Below are positions 24,645-33,494 of a DNA stretch of 64,000 nt, piece after piece. Each line of letters starts with the position of its first letter. Within the stretch, counting starts at the first letter, position 1. A model generated the notes under the pieces. The model saw only the letters and a list, made by a program, of their open reading frames with translations, made no database searches and was not told where the DNA came from. This DNA comes from an uncultured Aquimarina sp. (lineage in GTDB: Bacteria > Bacteroidota > Bacteroidia > Flavobacteriales > Flavobacteriaceae), in NCBI GenBank assembly GCA_947497175.1, contig CANMFM010000006.1, positions 248,001 through 312,000 of the forward strand, read 5' to 3'. A program made the translations under genes and the position numbers.

Positions 24645-24941
24645 AATAAAAGGTTTTTTAGTTTAGAATGTAAAGGGCTACCTAGTTACTAATACATTAC
24701 ATTTGCTCTAATGAAATATTTTTTAATTTAAGATATTTATAGAGTAGCCCTAATTGATTTTACTGAGTCAAAAGTAAGATCGTTATTTTGATAAGTTGTG
24801 CGCATATACAATTTTCATTGACTGTTATGAAAGGAGCAGAAAATTAGGTTTAGAGTTAATAATGACAGTGATTGCGCAACAGTTGTCCAAATTGTTTTTA
24901 CAATTTTACTATCTTCATGAATAAATACTAAACTTCGCAAC

Positions 24942-25661
24942 ATGACCACTCAAAAAAAAATAGATTTTTCTGATTTAAGAGCTTGTTATATCAATTGCAC
25001 TTTAAAAGAATCTCCACAACAAAGTCATACTGAAGGATTGATGAATGTGTCTATCGATATCATGAGGTCAGAAAATGTATCGGTAGAATATTTACGTTTG
25101 GTAGATCATGATGTAGCCTATGGTTTAATGCCAGACATGAAAAAAGAAGGAAAGGATAAAGATGAATGGCCAGAAATTTACGAAAAAGTAAGAAAAGCAG
25201 ACATACTTGTTGTAGGTACACCAATATGGCTTGGTGAGAAATCATCTGTAGCTACCAAATTAATTGAGAGACTATACGGGATGAGTAGTAAAACCAATAA
25301 CAAAGGTCAGTATATATATTATGGCAAAGTCGGCGGATGTGTGATTACAGGCAATGAGGATGGTATAAAACATTGTGCGATGGGTATTTTATACGCCTTA
25401 CAGCATTTGGGGTATAGCATACCTCCGCAAGCTGATTGTGGATGGATTGGTGAAGCAGGGCCAGGTCCTAGTTATTTGGACAAAGAATCCGGAGCTAAAA
25501 ACAACGAATTTACGAATAGAAATACGACTTTTATGACGTATAATCTAATGCACTTAGCAAGTATGCTTAAAAAAGCAGATGGCTTTCCCTCTTTCGGAAA
25601 TTCAAGATCAGCATGGGATGATGGAACACGTTGGAATTTCGAAAATCCTGAATATCGATAA
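24942..25661 (+). CDS. NAD(P)H-dependent flavodoxin-fold oxidoreductase
   Basis: 239 residues in a flavodoxin-like fold: an N-terminal strand and loop (LRACYINCTLKESPQQSHTE) that would bind FMN phosphate, a strand ending 'K-A-D-I-L-V-V-G-T-P-I-W-L-G' (about 88-101) and 'G-G-C-V-I-T-G-N-E-D-G' (about 131-141) around the flavin. This is the NADPH-dependent FMN reductase superfamily used for quinone, azo or iron reduction. The substrate is not predictable. The gene is 5 bp before the DUF2254 gene and probably co-transcribed with it. Confidence 0.85.
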   Translation: MTTQKKIDFSDLRACYINCTLKESPQQSHTEGLMNVSIDIMRSENVSVEYLRLVDHDVAYGLMPDMKKEGKDKDEWPEIYEKVRKADILVVGTPIWLGEKSSVATKLIERLYGMSSKTNNKGQYIYYGKVGGCVITGNEDGIKHCAMGILYALQHLGYSIPPQADCGWIGEAGPGPSYLDKESGAKNNEFTNRNTTFMTYNLMHLASMLKKADGFPSFGNSRSAWDDGTRWNFENPEYR

Positions 25662-25666
25662 TCGTT

Positions 25667-26962
25667 TTGAAAAAAATTAGAAAAATACTTAAATCAGTAC
25701 AACGGAAGATAGCAGAATTATCTCATGATATATTTCGCAGCATTGCTTTTTATCCGGTTTTGATCAGTTTTTTGTTTTTTATAATCGCTATCGTTACCTT
25801 AAATGTTGAAAACCTGGAAATAGTATCAAAACTTAAAGAGAAAGCATCATTCTTAGTGGTCAGGGATATAGAAACCGCTAAGACTATTTTATCAACCTTG
25901 GTTGGTGGTGTTTTATCGTTAACTGTTTTTAGCTTTTCTATGGTGATGGTTGTTCTTAATCAGGCATCTTCAAATTTTTCACCAAGACTACTACCAGGCT
26001 TAATTTCGGATAAAAAACATCAAATTATACTTGGTTTTTATACAGGAACTATTCTATACACTGTGATCATCTTAATGTCTCTGGGTAGTTACGGTCCTTC
26101 TGAAGGTTATTCGGGATTTGCAACCATACTAGCAGCCATTTTTGGTATCATTTGTATTAGTTTATTTGTGTATTTTATACATAATATTTCTAGTGCCATC
26201 CAAATAGATAATATTATCGATAAAATTTTTGCACAAAGTAATACGATTTTAGAAAAAAAGATTGAAGATCAGAACGAATGTAATGTTAACACTTCTGGTT
26301 GGAAGACTGTTTATAGTGAAAATTCTGGCTATTATCAGGGGATTTATATATCGTTTGTAAGCGACTATTTTAAAAAACAAAAGAACTATGTTGAAATAAT
26401 TCCATATGAGAGTCAATATGTTTGGCAAGGTAGCCCATTATTGAAAATCAAAGAAGATATTCCTGCAAATGAACTACGTTCATTAATAGATAGTATAAGT
26501 CTTTCACAGGATAAACATAAAAATAGTAGTTATATTAGTGGCATGCTTAAACTAACCGAGGTAGCTGTACGAGCAATGTCTCCAGGTATTAACGACCCGG
26601 GAACTACAACCGATGTCATTACTAAACTTGGACAGCTAATATGCAAAGCGTCTCAAATTTATCCGCGAGTATTTGAAGAAAATCCTGAAAATAAAATAAT
26701 ACTTATCAAAAATACAATCACTGCACAAGAGTTAATGCGTATCCTTATTCAACCCATACGGCACTACGCAAGAAATGACTCAAATGTAATGTATGAGTTA
26801 GCCGCAGCACTAAAATATTCCTTGAAGAATAGCAAAATAGTGGCTGCTAACAAAAACAACATTTTAGAAGAAATAGAAACCTTGAGCAGAAGTATTGAAC
26901 AAAATATAGACAATAAGTACGATAGAAAGCCTATCTTAGATATTATAAACAAGAACTCCTAA
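25667..26962 (+). CDS. DUF2254 membrane protein (TTG start)
   Basis: 431 residues. The start is a TTG: the frame's first ATG lies near residue 92, inside the second membrane region, so the non-ATG start is forced. Four membrane segments are visible (about 30-48, 70-100, 120-140, 152-172), followed by a soluble domain. The conserved RAMSPGINDPGTT segment (about 303-315) is the DUF2254 hallmark. Function is unknown; the S-P-G-I-N-D-P core suggests a specific binding or catalytic site. It lies between the flavodoxin-fold reductase and the DUF2652 gene, probably one operon. Confidence 0.85.
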   Translation: MKKIRKILKSVQRKIAELSHDIFRSIAFYPVLISFLFFIIAIVTLNVENLEIVSKLKEKASFLVVRDIETAKTILSTLVGGVLSLTVFSFSMVMVVLNQASSNFSPRLLPGLISDKKHQIILGFYTGTILYTVIILMSLGSYGPSEGYSGFATILAAIFGIICISLFVYFIHNISSAIQIDNIIDKIFAQSNTILEKKIEDQNECNVNTSGWKTVYSENSGYYQGIYISFVSDYFKKQKNYVEIIPYESQYVWQGSPLLKIKEDIPANELRSLIDSISLSQDKHKNSSYISGMLKLTEVAVRAMSPGINDPGTTTDVITKLGQLICKASQIYPRVFEENPENKIILIKNTITAQELMRILIQPIRHYARNDSNVMYELAAALKYSLKNSKIVAANKNNILEEIETLSRSIEQNIDNKYDRKPILDIINKNS

Positions 26963-26972
26963 CTATTAAAAA

Positions 26973-27575
26973 ATGGAATCTAAGCCTGCCTTAATTTGTA
27001 TACCAGATATTAGTGGATTTACAGAATTTATGAGTTCGACAGATATAAATTTAAGTTCTGAAGTAATTTCTGCCTTACTCAATAAAGTCATTTATGCTAA
27101 TGAAATAGGGTTAAAGGTCTCAGAGATTGAAGGAGATGCCGTTTTGTTTTACAAGCCCGGAAAACTTCCTCCATTCAAGCGACTGGTAGATCAATGCAGG
27201 CGCTTTTATTTGGATTTTTATGATCAACTTCACTTATTACATAAAAAGCACGTAAAAAATGGAGAAGTCGATAATATTCCCAGAATGCTCGGATTAAAGA
27301 TCATTCTACATTATGGTAAGCAAATTAGTGCAGTGCCTATCGGTAAAAATATTAAACTCATGGGTGAAGATGTTATTCTAGCACATCGATTACTTAAAAA
27401 TAAGATTCCTGGTGATGAGTATATATTGCTTTCCGAAGATTTGCTTTCTGAATACAAAGATGAAACTATAGAACGTAATTTTGGTTGGGGTAAACTTCAT
27501 GATCACGATACCAAATATAAACATATTGGCGAAGTCAATTATAGTTATATAAATCTTAAACCACTTCTCAAATAG
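26973..27575 (+). CDS. DUF2652 (nucleotidyl-cyclase-like fold) protein
   Basis: 200 residues. The N-terminal I-P-D-I-S-G-F-T-E-F-M (about 10-20) resembles the first metal-binding strand of class III cyclases (D-I-x-G-F-T), and SEIEGDAVLFYKPG (about 50-63) resembles the second, E-G-D-[AG]. The later cyclase lysine/aspartate and transition-state residues are not evident, which fits DUF2652, a family related to but distinct from cyclases. It could bind a nucleotide without cyclising it. It closes the three-gene operon from 24942. Confidence 0.8.
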   Translation: MESKPALICIPDISGFTEFMSSTDINLSSEVISALLNKVIYANEIGLKVSEIEGDAVLFYKPGKLPPFKRLVDQCRRFYLDFYDQLHLLHKKHVKNGEVDNIPRMLGLKIILHYGKQISAVPIGKNIKLMGEDVILAHRLLKNKIPGDEYILLSEDLLSEYKDETIERNFGWGKLHDHDTKYKHIGEVNYSYINLKPLLK

Positions 27576-27717
27576 ATTTTTTATTTTGATAAATTAATAC
27601 ATCAGAATACCTCTGGTTTTTTAAACATTTATTCTTCAAACCAAGTATAGGTTCAACTTACTAACAAAAGAGTTAAGATAAATAGTAAATGAGCAAAAGA
27701 TGCCATTTTACTAAAAG

Positions 27718-27725
27718 TATCTTTG
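27718..27725 (+). promoter_or_regulatory. -7 promoter box for dps
   Basis: TATCTTTG is a full match to TAnnTTTG, 65 bp before the dps ATG. An A/T-rich leader follows. No clear -33 TTTG is seen. Confidence 0.45.
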
Positions 27726-27790
27726 TATTGAATAAAGAAATTAAGTTTTTCTCATTATGAAGAGAAATTAGAAAACTAAAAAAAATTGCT

Positions 27791-28297
27791 ATGAATTATT
27801 TGAATATAGAAGAAAAAAAACTTTTACCCGTAGTACTAGAGTTGAATGTTCTTTTAGCAGATTATAACCTTTATTATCAAAAGCTTCGAGGATTTCACTG
27901 GAATATTCTGGGCAAGAATTTTTTTGACCTTCATGTGAAATTTGAAGAATTATATAATGATGCTAAAGTAAAAATCGATGAAATCGCAGAACGTATTTTG
28001 ACACTAGGACATCATCCTGTAAGTCAATGTAAGGAGTATATAAAGCTCGCAACTGTTGAAGAAGTCAGTCCGTTGATGAAAGATTTTGAAATGGTAGAAG
28101 AATTGTTAGGAGATCATAAAAAAATACTCATACAAATGCGTGTCATACTAAAACATGCAGACGAAGCTGGAGACGAGGGAACAATTGATATGATTGGTGC
28201 ATATATCAGAGAGCTAGAAAAATCAAGCTGGATGTTAAATGCTTGGTCTAAAAATACTTCAGATAACTTGGATACAAGTATGATCAGAGAAGCATAA
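27791..28297 (+). CDS. dps: Dps family DNA-protecting ferritin
   Basis: 168 residues. The family core is LNVLLADYNLYYQKLRGFHWNILG, with the ferroxidase histidine in R-G-F-H-W-N and the D-x-x-x-[DE]-E-[IL]-A-E-R block (YNDAKVKIDEIAERILTLG) supplying the acidic ligands. The C-terminus has the usual E-K-S-x-W-M-L-N-A-W. Dps forms a 12-mer that oxidises and stores iron and shields DNA in starvation or peroxide stress. Its own promoter box lies upstream, so it is probably a single gene with the exported protein downstream. Confidence 0.93.
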   Translation: MNYLNIEEKKLLPVVLELNVLLADYNLYYQKLRGFHWNILGKNFFDLHVKFEELYNDAKVKIDEIAERILTLGHHPVSQCKEYIKLATVEEVSPLMKDFEMVEELLGDHKKILIQMRVILKHADEAGDEGTIDMIGAYIRELEKSSWMLNAWSKNTSDNLDTSMIREA

Positions 28298-28334
28298 TAA
28301 ATAATAAAATTAATAACCATTTAAAATTTACAAT

Positions 28335-28802
28335 ATGAAAGCAATAAAATTAATAGCTACTTTATTAATAACTTTTACATTAACCAGTGCCGTTGCGCAG
28401 AGCGACTCACAAATGATGAAGACCAGAGTTACAAAATCTTTTGAATTTAAGAAAGATGGTAAAATGGTACCGTATAGAGTAACTGTATATAAAACAAGTA
28501 AAACTCCACTTAAACTAAAATCAGAAGAGAAGGGCGAGTTAAATCAAGATAGAAAAATAGTTCCTGCACAAGTTACAAAACTAATATATGTTGATAATGA
28601 TATGTGGAGCGATTATGATAAATATATAGTATTAAGATATACCAAAGATGCTAATGACAGCTTTGAGTTGAAACCAACCGAAAGAGGTTTTAAGGTGGTT
28701 GTAGACAAGAAAAATGTAGAATACATTTTCGGAGAAGGACTATACTTTGTAAATAATGAAGATAGAGACTTCTTTTTCGTAGATGAGTTTGATTCGATCT
28801 AA
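28335..28802 (+). CDS. Exported protein of unknown function (155 aa)
   Basis: An N-terminal signal peptide (IKLIATLLITFTLTSAVAQ) is cut probably after A-V-A. The mature part is beta-strand-rich with many lysines and the segment KKDGKMVPYRVTVYKTSKTPLK. It contains no cysteine, so it is not a lipoprotein. It lies 37 bp downstream of dps and is followed by a strong terminator, so it may be co-expressed with dps. No family is recognised. Confidence 0.7.
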   Translation: MKAIKLIATLLITFTLTSAVAQSDSQMMKTRVTKSFEFKKDGKMVPYRVTVYKTSKTPLKLKSEEKGELNQDRKIVPAQVTKLIYVDNDMWSDYDKYIVLRYTKDANDSFELKPTERGFKVVVDKKNVEYIFGEGLYFVNNEDRDFFFVDEFDSI

Positions 28803-28830
28803 AAGATCATTTCTAATATTGATTTGTTCA

Positions 28831-28866
28831 AAAAGGCTCCCCTCACCGGGGAGCTTTTTGCTTTTT
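28831..28866 (+). terminator. Rho-independent terminator
   Basis: A 12-bp GC-rich stem with one G-U pair (28831-28842 with 28848-28859), 5-nt loop, then TTTTT GC TTTTTT. It follows the stop at 28802 by 28 bp. The most canonical terminator in the window. Confidence 0.88.
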
Positions 28867-28944
28867 TAAGATTTCGATTTTCGGATAAAATCCTTTTTTT
28901 CAACGTATTTGGATAAGATCTTAGCGAAACTAAGAAAACATTAT

Positions 28945-28952
28945 TACTTTTG
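28945..28952 (+). promoter_or_regulatory. -7 promoter box for the AraC gene at 29004
   Basis: TACTTTTG fits TAnnTTTG and lies 51 bp before the ATG. A TTTG at 28908-28911 is too far to be its -33 partner. Confidence 0.4.
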
Positions 28953-29003
28953 TTTAGTAAGTTTAGAAAAAAAATTAAACAAAAAAACTAAGGTGATATT
29001 TCG

Positions 29004-30074
29004 ATGACATATGCTAAACCAACAAACCCAATAGAAATTGGTATCACTGCAAAAGATACAGAAGGAACTGTTCGGCAGATTCAGGAGGTAATCGGTGGGA
29101 AGATAGAAGAGCGATGGGGAGAATATGTTTTAACCGTAAACAACCTTAATGCTCACGGTTCTATTAGATTTATTACATTCGACTGGGGGGTAAATCTTCT
29201 AGAATATGATATTATCTTTCACAAAGAATTTGTATTAGTTATGGATGCTTCAGAATTTAATCCTATCCATTTTACCTACTGTCTTACAGGATATTGCGGG
29301 CATCGTTTCGGGTATCAAAAAGAGATACATACATTAGAACAATTTCAATCTGTAATTATCACTAGTCGTGATGGTGGTTTTAATTATGGTTATTTTCCAA
29401 AGGAAGAGAAGTTAGAAATTAATGTAATACAAATTGCCAGAAAGAAATATTTGAAAAAACGCTTGAACAACGTATCACAGCTCAACGAAAAGTTATATAG
29501 AGTTTTCATGGATGAAGATCATGAAAAGGCCTTTGCCTATTTTGGTGCTTTTAACTTAAAATTAGCAGATCAAATAGGAGCTCTGCGAACAATAAAGCAA
29601 AAGGGAATGATTCGTATTTTGCAAATTCAGGGTATGGTGTATCAAATTTTATCGATGCATATACAACAACATGACAAAGCCATGAAAGAAGAAGTATTAC
29701 CTACTACACTTCTTAAAAGAGAATTGAAATTAATAAGAGGATTGGCCAAAAAAATAATTAAAGATGTCGCTAAAGATTATTCTCTGGATCAACTGTCGGA
29801 TGAGGTAGGTCTACCTCAGACAAAACTTCAGGAAGGATTTAAATTATTATACGCTAGAACCGTGACAGAATATATCCGTCATGTACGATTAGAAGCGGCA
29901 AGGGATTTAATAAGAACAACCGATATGAATATATCTGAGATCGTATATTCTATCGGATTCAGCAGTAGAAGTTATTTTTCTAAGATTTTTAAAGAAAAAT
30001 ATGGTATTAGTCCGAGCGAATTTAAAAATAGAACCGAATGGCCCGTAGAAGAAATAGTAGGTATTTCTTCATAA
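29004..30074 (+). CDS. AraC-family transcriptional regulator, subgroup B
   Basis: 356 residues, paralog of 3055, 5491 and 45195. The sensing part has ERWGEYVLTVNN (about 35-46) and 'A-F-N-L-K-L-A-D-Q-I' (about 190), as in the other subgroup-B members. The DNA-binding part includes VGLPQTKLQEGFKLLY and GFSSRSYFSKIFKEKYG. It is 25 kb from the first cluster and stands alone, bounded by the terminator at 28831 and by the minus-strand YtxH operon. The target is unknown. Confidence 0.87.
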   Translation: MTYAKPTNPIEIGITAKDTEGTVRQIQEVIGGKIEERWGEYVLTVNNLNAHGSIRFITFDWGVNLLEYDIIFHKEFVLVMDASEFNPIHFTYCLTGYCGHRFGYQKEIHTLEQFQSVIITSRDGGFNYGYFPKEEKLEINVIQIARKKYLKKRLNNVSQLNEKLYRVFMDEDHEKAFAYFGAFNLKLADQIGALRTIKQKGMIRILQIQGMVYQILSMHIQQHDKAMKEEVLPTTLLKRELKLIRGLAKKIIKDVAKDYSLDQLSDEVGLPQTKLQEGFKLLYARTVTEYIRHVRLEAARDLIRTTDMNISEIVYSIGFSSRSYFSKIFKEKYGISPSEFKNRTEWPVEEIVGISS

Positions 30075-30082
30075 AATTACAA

Positions 30083-30286
30083 TTATCTAAACAGCCTTCT
30101 GATTAAATAAAGTATTCCATATTTTTTTACGGCACTTAACAAAGTAGAAACCCATTGATAGGGTTGCAGATCTTCTTTGAACTCAGACTTTAATAATTTC
30201 ATTTCTTCAAGATAAATTTGTCTTTGTAAATGAAGTTTACGCAAGTCTTGCTCTATCTCTTTAAAGGAGGTATATTCTTTTTCCAT
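30083..30286 (-). CDS. Small coiled-coil protein, DUF6327-like (67 aa)
   Basis: The product starts MEKEYTSFKEIEQDLRKLHLQRQIYLEEMK, one charged amphipathic helix, and ends with a short hydrophobic/basic helix (YGILYLIRRLFR). The Y-x-S-F-x-E-I-[ED]-x-D-L-x-x-L-x-L-Q-x-[EQ] opening resembles DUF6327 proteins of flavobacteria, which also lie next to YtxH and holin-like genes. It is the last gene of the minus-strand operon 30083-30972. Confidence 0.6.
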   Translation of the reverse strand: MEKEYTSFKEIEQDLRKLHLQRQIYLEEMKLLKSEFKEDLQPYQWVSTLLSAVKKYGILYLIRRLFR

Positions 30287-30295
30287 AATGGGTTT

Positions 30296-30643
30296 TTAAT
30301 CAAAAAAATCTTTAGACATTTTTTTAATAATTGACGTGTCAATTTTTTTACGCAGTAGATATCCTAATCCGGTAAGAATAAATAAAATTCCGGCCATTAC
30401 AAGACAAGCTAATACCATGCTGCCAATAAGTTGCCCTAACCAAATGGACATAGATACTGTTAAGAAAATTAATCCTAAGAAAAGCAAGCTGCCGATAATG
30501 GCTAGCTTGCTTAAAAAAGAAAATGCTCTTGCCAATTGCTGAAAAGCCTTCAATTTGTAATACTCTTGCGAGGTTTTTACATAGGCTTCTCCAGAATCAT
30601 ACGCTTTATTAGAGGTTTCGTTTATAGCATCAAAAACACCCAT
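30296..30643 (-). CDS. Phage-holin-family (actinobacterial holin-X type) membrane protein
   Basis: 115 residues. After a charged N-terminus, two adjacent membrane helices (about 44-67 and 72-96) with IIGSLLFLGLIFLTVSMSIWLGQLIGS are joined by a short turn and end with an L-L-R-K-K-I-D basic segment. This matches the Phage_holin_3_6 type, which in chromosomal settings is a stress membrane protein and not a lysis factor; no other phage gene is nearby. It overlaps the YtxH gene by one base. Confidence 0.7.
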   Translation of the reverse strand: MGVFDAINETSNKAYDSGEAYVKTSQEYYKLKAFQQLARAFSFLSKLAIIGSLLFLGLIFLTVSMSIWLGQLIGSMVLACLVMAGILFILTGLGYLLRKKIDTSIIKKMSKDFFD

Positions 30644-30972
30644 TATGATTTCTGTAATTTTTTGTTTCTAGCTTTTAATTCTCTTAGCTTCTTTTCTAGA
30701 GAAGTGATCACATCATCTGCTTTGTAACTCGCATCTGATACTAATGATTCGATTCTGGTATCTAAGGTTTCTTTCTGAGAAGAAACGGTATCAACTATCT
30801 TGTGTTGTAAGTGAGAGGCTTCTCTGGCTAAATGATCCGTTGTGGCTTGAGCCTCTTCTGCTATCCTCCTTCTTGTATTTACCCCTTTATCCGGAGCAAA
30901 TAATATCCCTAGAGTGGCTCCAATTGCGGTACCTGCTAAGATTCCTAAAAATGTATTACTACTATCGCTCAT
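30643..30972 (-). CDS. YtxH-domain general stress protein
   Basis: 109 residues. The N-terminal glycine-rich helix FLGILAGTAIGATLGILFAPDKG (about 8-30) ending in F-A-P-x-K-G, followed by T-R-R-R-I, is the YtxH signature. The rest is a long charged helix (KETLDTRIESLVSDASYKADDVITSLEKKL region). YtxH proteins are membrane-associated and induced by general stress in Bacillus. It is the first gene of a three-gene operon in which all products are membrane-associated. Confidence 0.85.
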   Translation of the reverse strand: MSDSSNTFLGILAGTAIGATLGILFAPDKGVNTRRRIAEEAQATTDHLAREASHLQHKIVDTVSSQKETLDTRIESLVSDASYKADDVITSLEKKLRELKARNKKLQKS

Positions 30973-31110
30973 TGTATTTATTTTTTAAGTTTAAAAATAA
31001 TTTCAATCAAATTTCCGGAAAAATAAAGGCATAGCTTGACTCAAATCAAAAGGATGTTGACGGATATGATTTTTAGTAAACGAATTAACATATCACTTAA
31101 AAGCGTTCAC

Positions 31111-31137
31111 TTTGTTGATAAACAAAATTTACCTTTG
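31111..31137 (+). promoter_or_regulatory. Promoter for the aldehyde dehydrogenase gene (TTTG / TACCTTTG)
   Basis: TTTG at 31111-31114 and TACCTTTG at 31130-31137, with 15 bp between them, resemble the Bacteroidota -33/-7 pair (usual spacing 17-21), slightly short. The ATG follows 23 bp after the -7 box. Confidence 0.45.
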
Positions 31138-31160
31138 AGAATCACATAAAAGTTTATATC

Positions 31161-32522
31161 ATGTCTGATCCAATTACAACCAGTTACCCTTTTACAGGAG
31201 AGGTATTACAAAAATATGCCTTATCTACAGATGAAATTATAGATACTTCTTTACAAAAAGCCCAAGATGTATTTATGAGCTGGAAGAAAACATCGTTGAG
31301 TGATCGGACAGACCTTTTGCAAAAACTTGCTGAGATCTTAGATCATAATAAGGAGGAATATGCGAATCTTATTACACAAGAAATGGGTAAGCCTTATAAA
31401 GAAAGTCTTTCTGAAATCGAAAAATGTATATGGCTGATCGATTTTTATGAAAAAAATGCCGAAGATTTTTTGGCAGATGAGCTTATTGAGACCGAAGCTA
31501 GCGAAAGCTTTATTAGTTATGATCCATTAGGTTGTATTTTGGCAATAATGCCTTGGAATTATCCTTTTTGGCAAGTAATACGTTTTGCTATTCCTACATT
31601 AACAGCAGGAAACACGGCAATATTAAAGCATGCTAATAATGTTACTGGTTGCGGTTTAGCGATACAAAACCTTTTTGAAGCAGCCGGATATCCAATCGGC
31701 TGCTTTCAAACGCTGTTGCTAAGCCATGATCAAATCGAAACCATAATAGCAAATGATATTGTAAAGGCAGTTAGTCTTACAGGAAGCGAGAAAGCAGGTC
31801 GTGCTATAGCAGAAATAGCAGGAAAGAATCTTAAAAAAACCGTACTGGAGCTCGGGGGTAATAATGCTTGTATCGTGTTGCAAGATGCTAATCTTGATGT
31901 TTACATCGAAACCATGGTAAAAGCTAGAATGCAGAACGCGGGACAAAGTTGTATCGCTGCTAAAAGATTTATAATTGTTGAAGAAATTTATGATGAATTC
32001 TTAGAAAAATTTAAAGAACAAGTATCTCATATAAAGTTTGGAGCCCCCTTAGATCCAAAAACTGAAATTGGGACAATGGCAAGAGTAGATCTTGCGGAAG
32101 AAGTACAACGCCAGGTTAATGATTCTGTGCAGAAAGGGGCAAAAGTTTTGGTTGGCAACAAAAGAGATAAAGCATTTTTCGAGCCTACTATTCTAGTGGA
32201 TGTTACACCAGGAATGCCTGCCTTTGATGAAGAAGTTTTTGGTCCTGTTGCCGCTGTAATTAAAGCCAAAGACAGAGATGATGCCTTCAGGCTGGCTTCT
32301 GATTCTTCTTTCGGATTAGGGACCATGTTGTTTACAGAAGATGTAGATACTGCCCGAGCGCAAATTGATCGAATAGAAGATGGTGCTTTTTTTATTAATG
32401 AAATGGTTAAGTCAGATCCTAGACTGCCTTTTGGCGGTACAAAAGCATCAGGATATGGTAGAGAACTTTCCAGAGAAGGAATTTTAGAATTCGTAAACAA
32501 AAAAACAGTTTACATAAAATAG
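31161..32522 (+). CDS. NAD(P)-dependent succinate-semialdehyde dehydrogenase type ALDH
   Basis: 453 residues, normal length for the family. Catalytic Cys264 lies in NAGQSCIAAKR and the general base Glu230 in VLELGGNNA. The oxyanion asparagine is in A-I-M-P-W-N-Y-P-F-W and the cofactor fold has S-L-T-G-S-E-K-A-G-R. The Q-S-C-I-A-A-K-R context and overall shortness match the flavobacterial SSADH/GabD subgroup, which oxidises succinate semialdehyde to succinate. Related aldehydes cannot be excluded. A small membrane peptide gene follows and is probably co-transcribed. Confidence 0.87.
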   Translation: MSDPITTSYPFTGEVLQKYALSTDEIIDTSLQKAQDVFMSWKKTSLSDRTDLLQKLAEILDHNKEEYANLITQEMGKPYKESLSEIEKCIWLIDFYEKNAEDFLADELIETEASESFISYDPLGCILAIMPWNYPFWQVIRFAIPTLTAGNTAILKHANNVTGCGLAIQNLFEAAGYPIGCFQTLLLSHDQIETIIANDIVKAVSLTGSEKAGRAIAEIAGKNLKKTVLELGGNNACIVLQDANLDVYIETMVKARMQNAGQSCIAAKRFIIVEEIYDEFLEKFKEQVSHIKFGAPLDPKTEIGTMARVDLAEEVQRQVNDSVQKGAKVLVGNKRDKAFFEPTILVDVTPGMPAFDEEVFGPVAAVIKAKDRDDAFRLASDSSFGLGTMLFTEDVDTARAQIDRIEDGAFFINEMVKSDPRLPFGGTKASGYGRELSREGILEFVNKKTVYIK

Positions 32523-32546
32523 AACATTTAATTTAAAAACATAGAA

Positions 32547-32699
32547 ATGAAATTTGTAAAAGAGGAAGACGAACAAAGAAGAGATTATATATTTCAGAAA
32601 AATACTAAAACCAAATTTGGAACAAAATTTATTGTTTTGATATTAATTCTACTTGTAATAGGAGTAGTAGCATCGGGAGTATTTTTCGAACTTTTTTAA
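32547..32699 (+). CDS. Small single-pass membrane protein (50 aa)
   Basis: ATG at 32547, TAA at 32697-32699. A charged N-terminus (MKFVKEEDEQRRDYIFQKN) precedes one membrane helix (FIVLILILLVIGVVASGVFF). It lies 25 bp after the dehydrogenase stop and just before a hairpin terminator, so it is likely translated from the same transcript. No family is recognised. Confidence 0.6.
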   Translation: MKFVKEEDEQRRDYIFQKNTKTKFGTKFIVLILILLVIGVVASGVFFELF

Positions 32700-32705
32700 A
32701 CAATC

Positions 32706-32747
32706 ATCTTGCCGAGTATAGATCATTTTCGTAGCGGCAGGATTTTA
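32706..32747 (+). terminator. Hairpin terminator
   Basis: 9-bp stem with one U-G pair (32706-32714 with 32735-32743), CTTGCCG/CGGCAGG core, loop of 20, followed by TTTT. It lies 7 bp after the small membrane protein's stop. Confidence 0.5.
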
Positions 32748-33005
32748 AAACAGCATCCCAACCAAAATTATGATACCGCTATAAATCAAGTATTTTGATA
32801 GATATATTTTTTATCATTTGCATCAATAATTATATGGATCGTGATACAGTTTTATGCGAAACTAAAATATCTTTACGTAATGAGTGTGATAAATAAGACT
32901 TCTGGCGAGTCGATAATTGTAGTATAAGTGATTGTTTGATTGATTGATGTTAAATGGGGTTGAATGTTTTTTCAATCCCATTTTAATATAAAACTAAAAA
33001 ATAGT

Positions 33006-33470
33006 ATGGCAAAAATAAAGCAAGTAGCCCTTGAAAAAATACCTGAATTCGTCGAAGTAAGTGATCACAAAAAAAATATGATCATCATAAATACCACTGT
33101 AGAGTTTCATCCCTTGGATGTATCGAGTGATTTGGAATACATGTTGCATGTATTTGTATATGATGTGCATGGGGTCAATGATATACCTGTATTATTACCT
33201 AATTGGGATGACACAAAAATACAGCGAGTGGTTAGAAATGAAAGAAAAGATGACTTTTTGTGTAAAGAGAGTGTGTTAATTAGAGCTGATGAGGTAAAGA
33301 AAGAGAACGTTACTTTTAAAACACCCATGAACTTAAAACTTGGGAATTTACAAGATAATACCTCAGTATATTCCAGAAAATTTGAAGTGTTTGCCACTTT
33401 AATCCCTGCTATAGATCGAGCTTCAAAATGGTCAGAACCTTTTGAATCGCAACTGATTTTTACAGACTAA
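33006..33470 (+). CDS. Beta-rich hypothetical protein (154 aa) upstream of the ThDP enzyme
   Basis: I start at the ATG at 33006 (MAKIKQVALEKIPEF); an in-frame ATG at 32964 would add a phenylalanine-rich tail that looks untranslated. The protein alternates polar and hydrophobic residues as in a beta-sandwich, e.g. DLEYMLHVFVYDVHGVND, and has no signal peptide. It stands 24 bp before the pyruvate-oxidase-like gene and is probably co-transcribed with it. No family is recognised. Confidence 0.65.
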   Translation: MAKIKQVALEKIPEFVEVSDHKKNMIIINTTVEFHPLDVSSDLEYMLHVFVYDVHGVNDIPVLLPNWDDTKIQRVVRNERKDDFLCKESVLIRADEVKKENVTFKTPMNLKLGNLQDNTSVYSRKFEVFATLIPAIDRASKWSEPFESQLIFTD

Positions 33471-33494
33471 GGATAGATTTTAAAAAAAATCCAA

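Noticed and set aside
30296-30643. Holin-like gene as sign of a prophage
   Set aside because: No integrase, terminase, capsid, tail or lysozyme gene nearby; operon with YtxH indicates a chromosomal stress gene.
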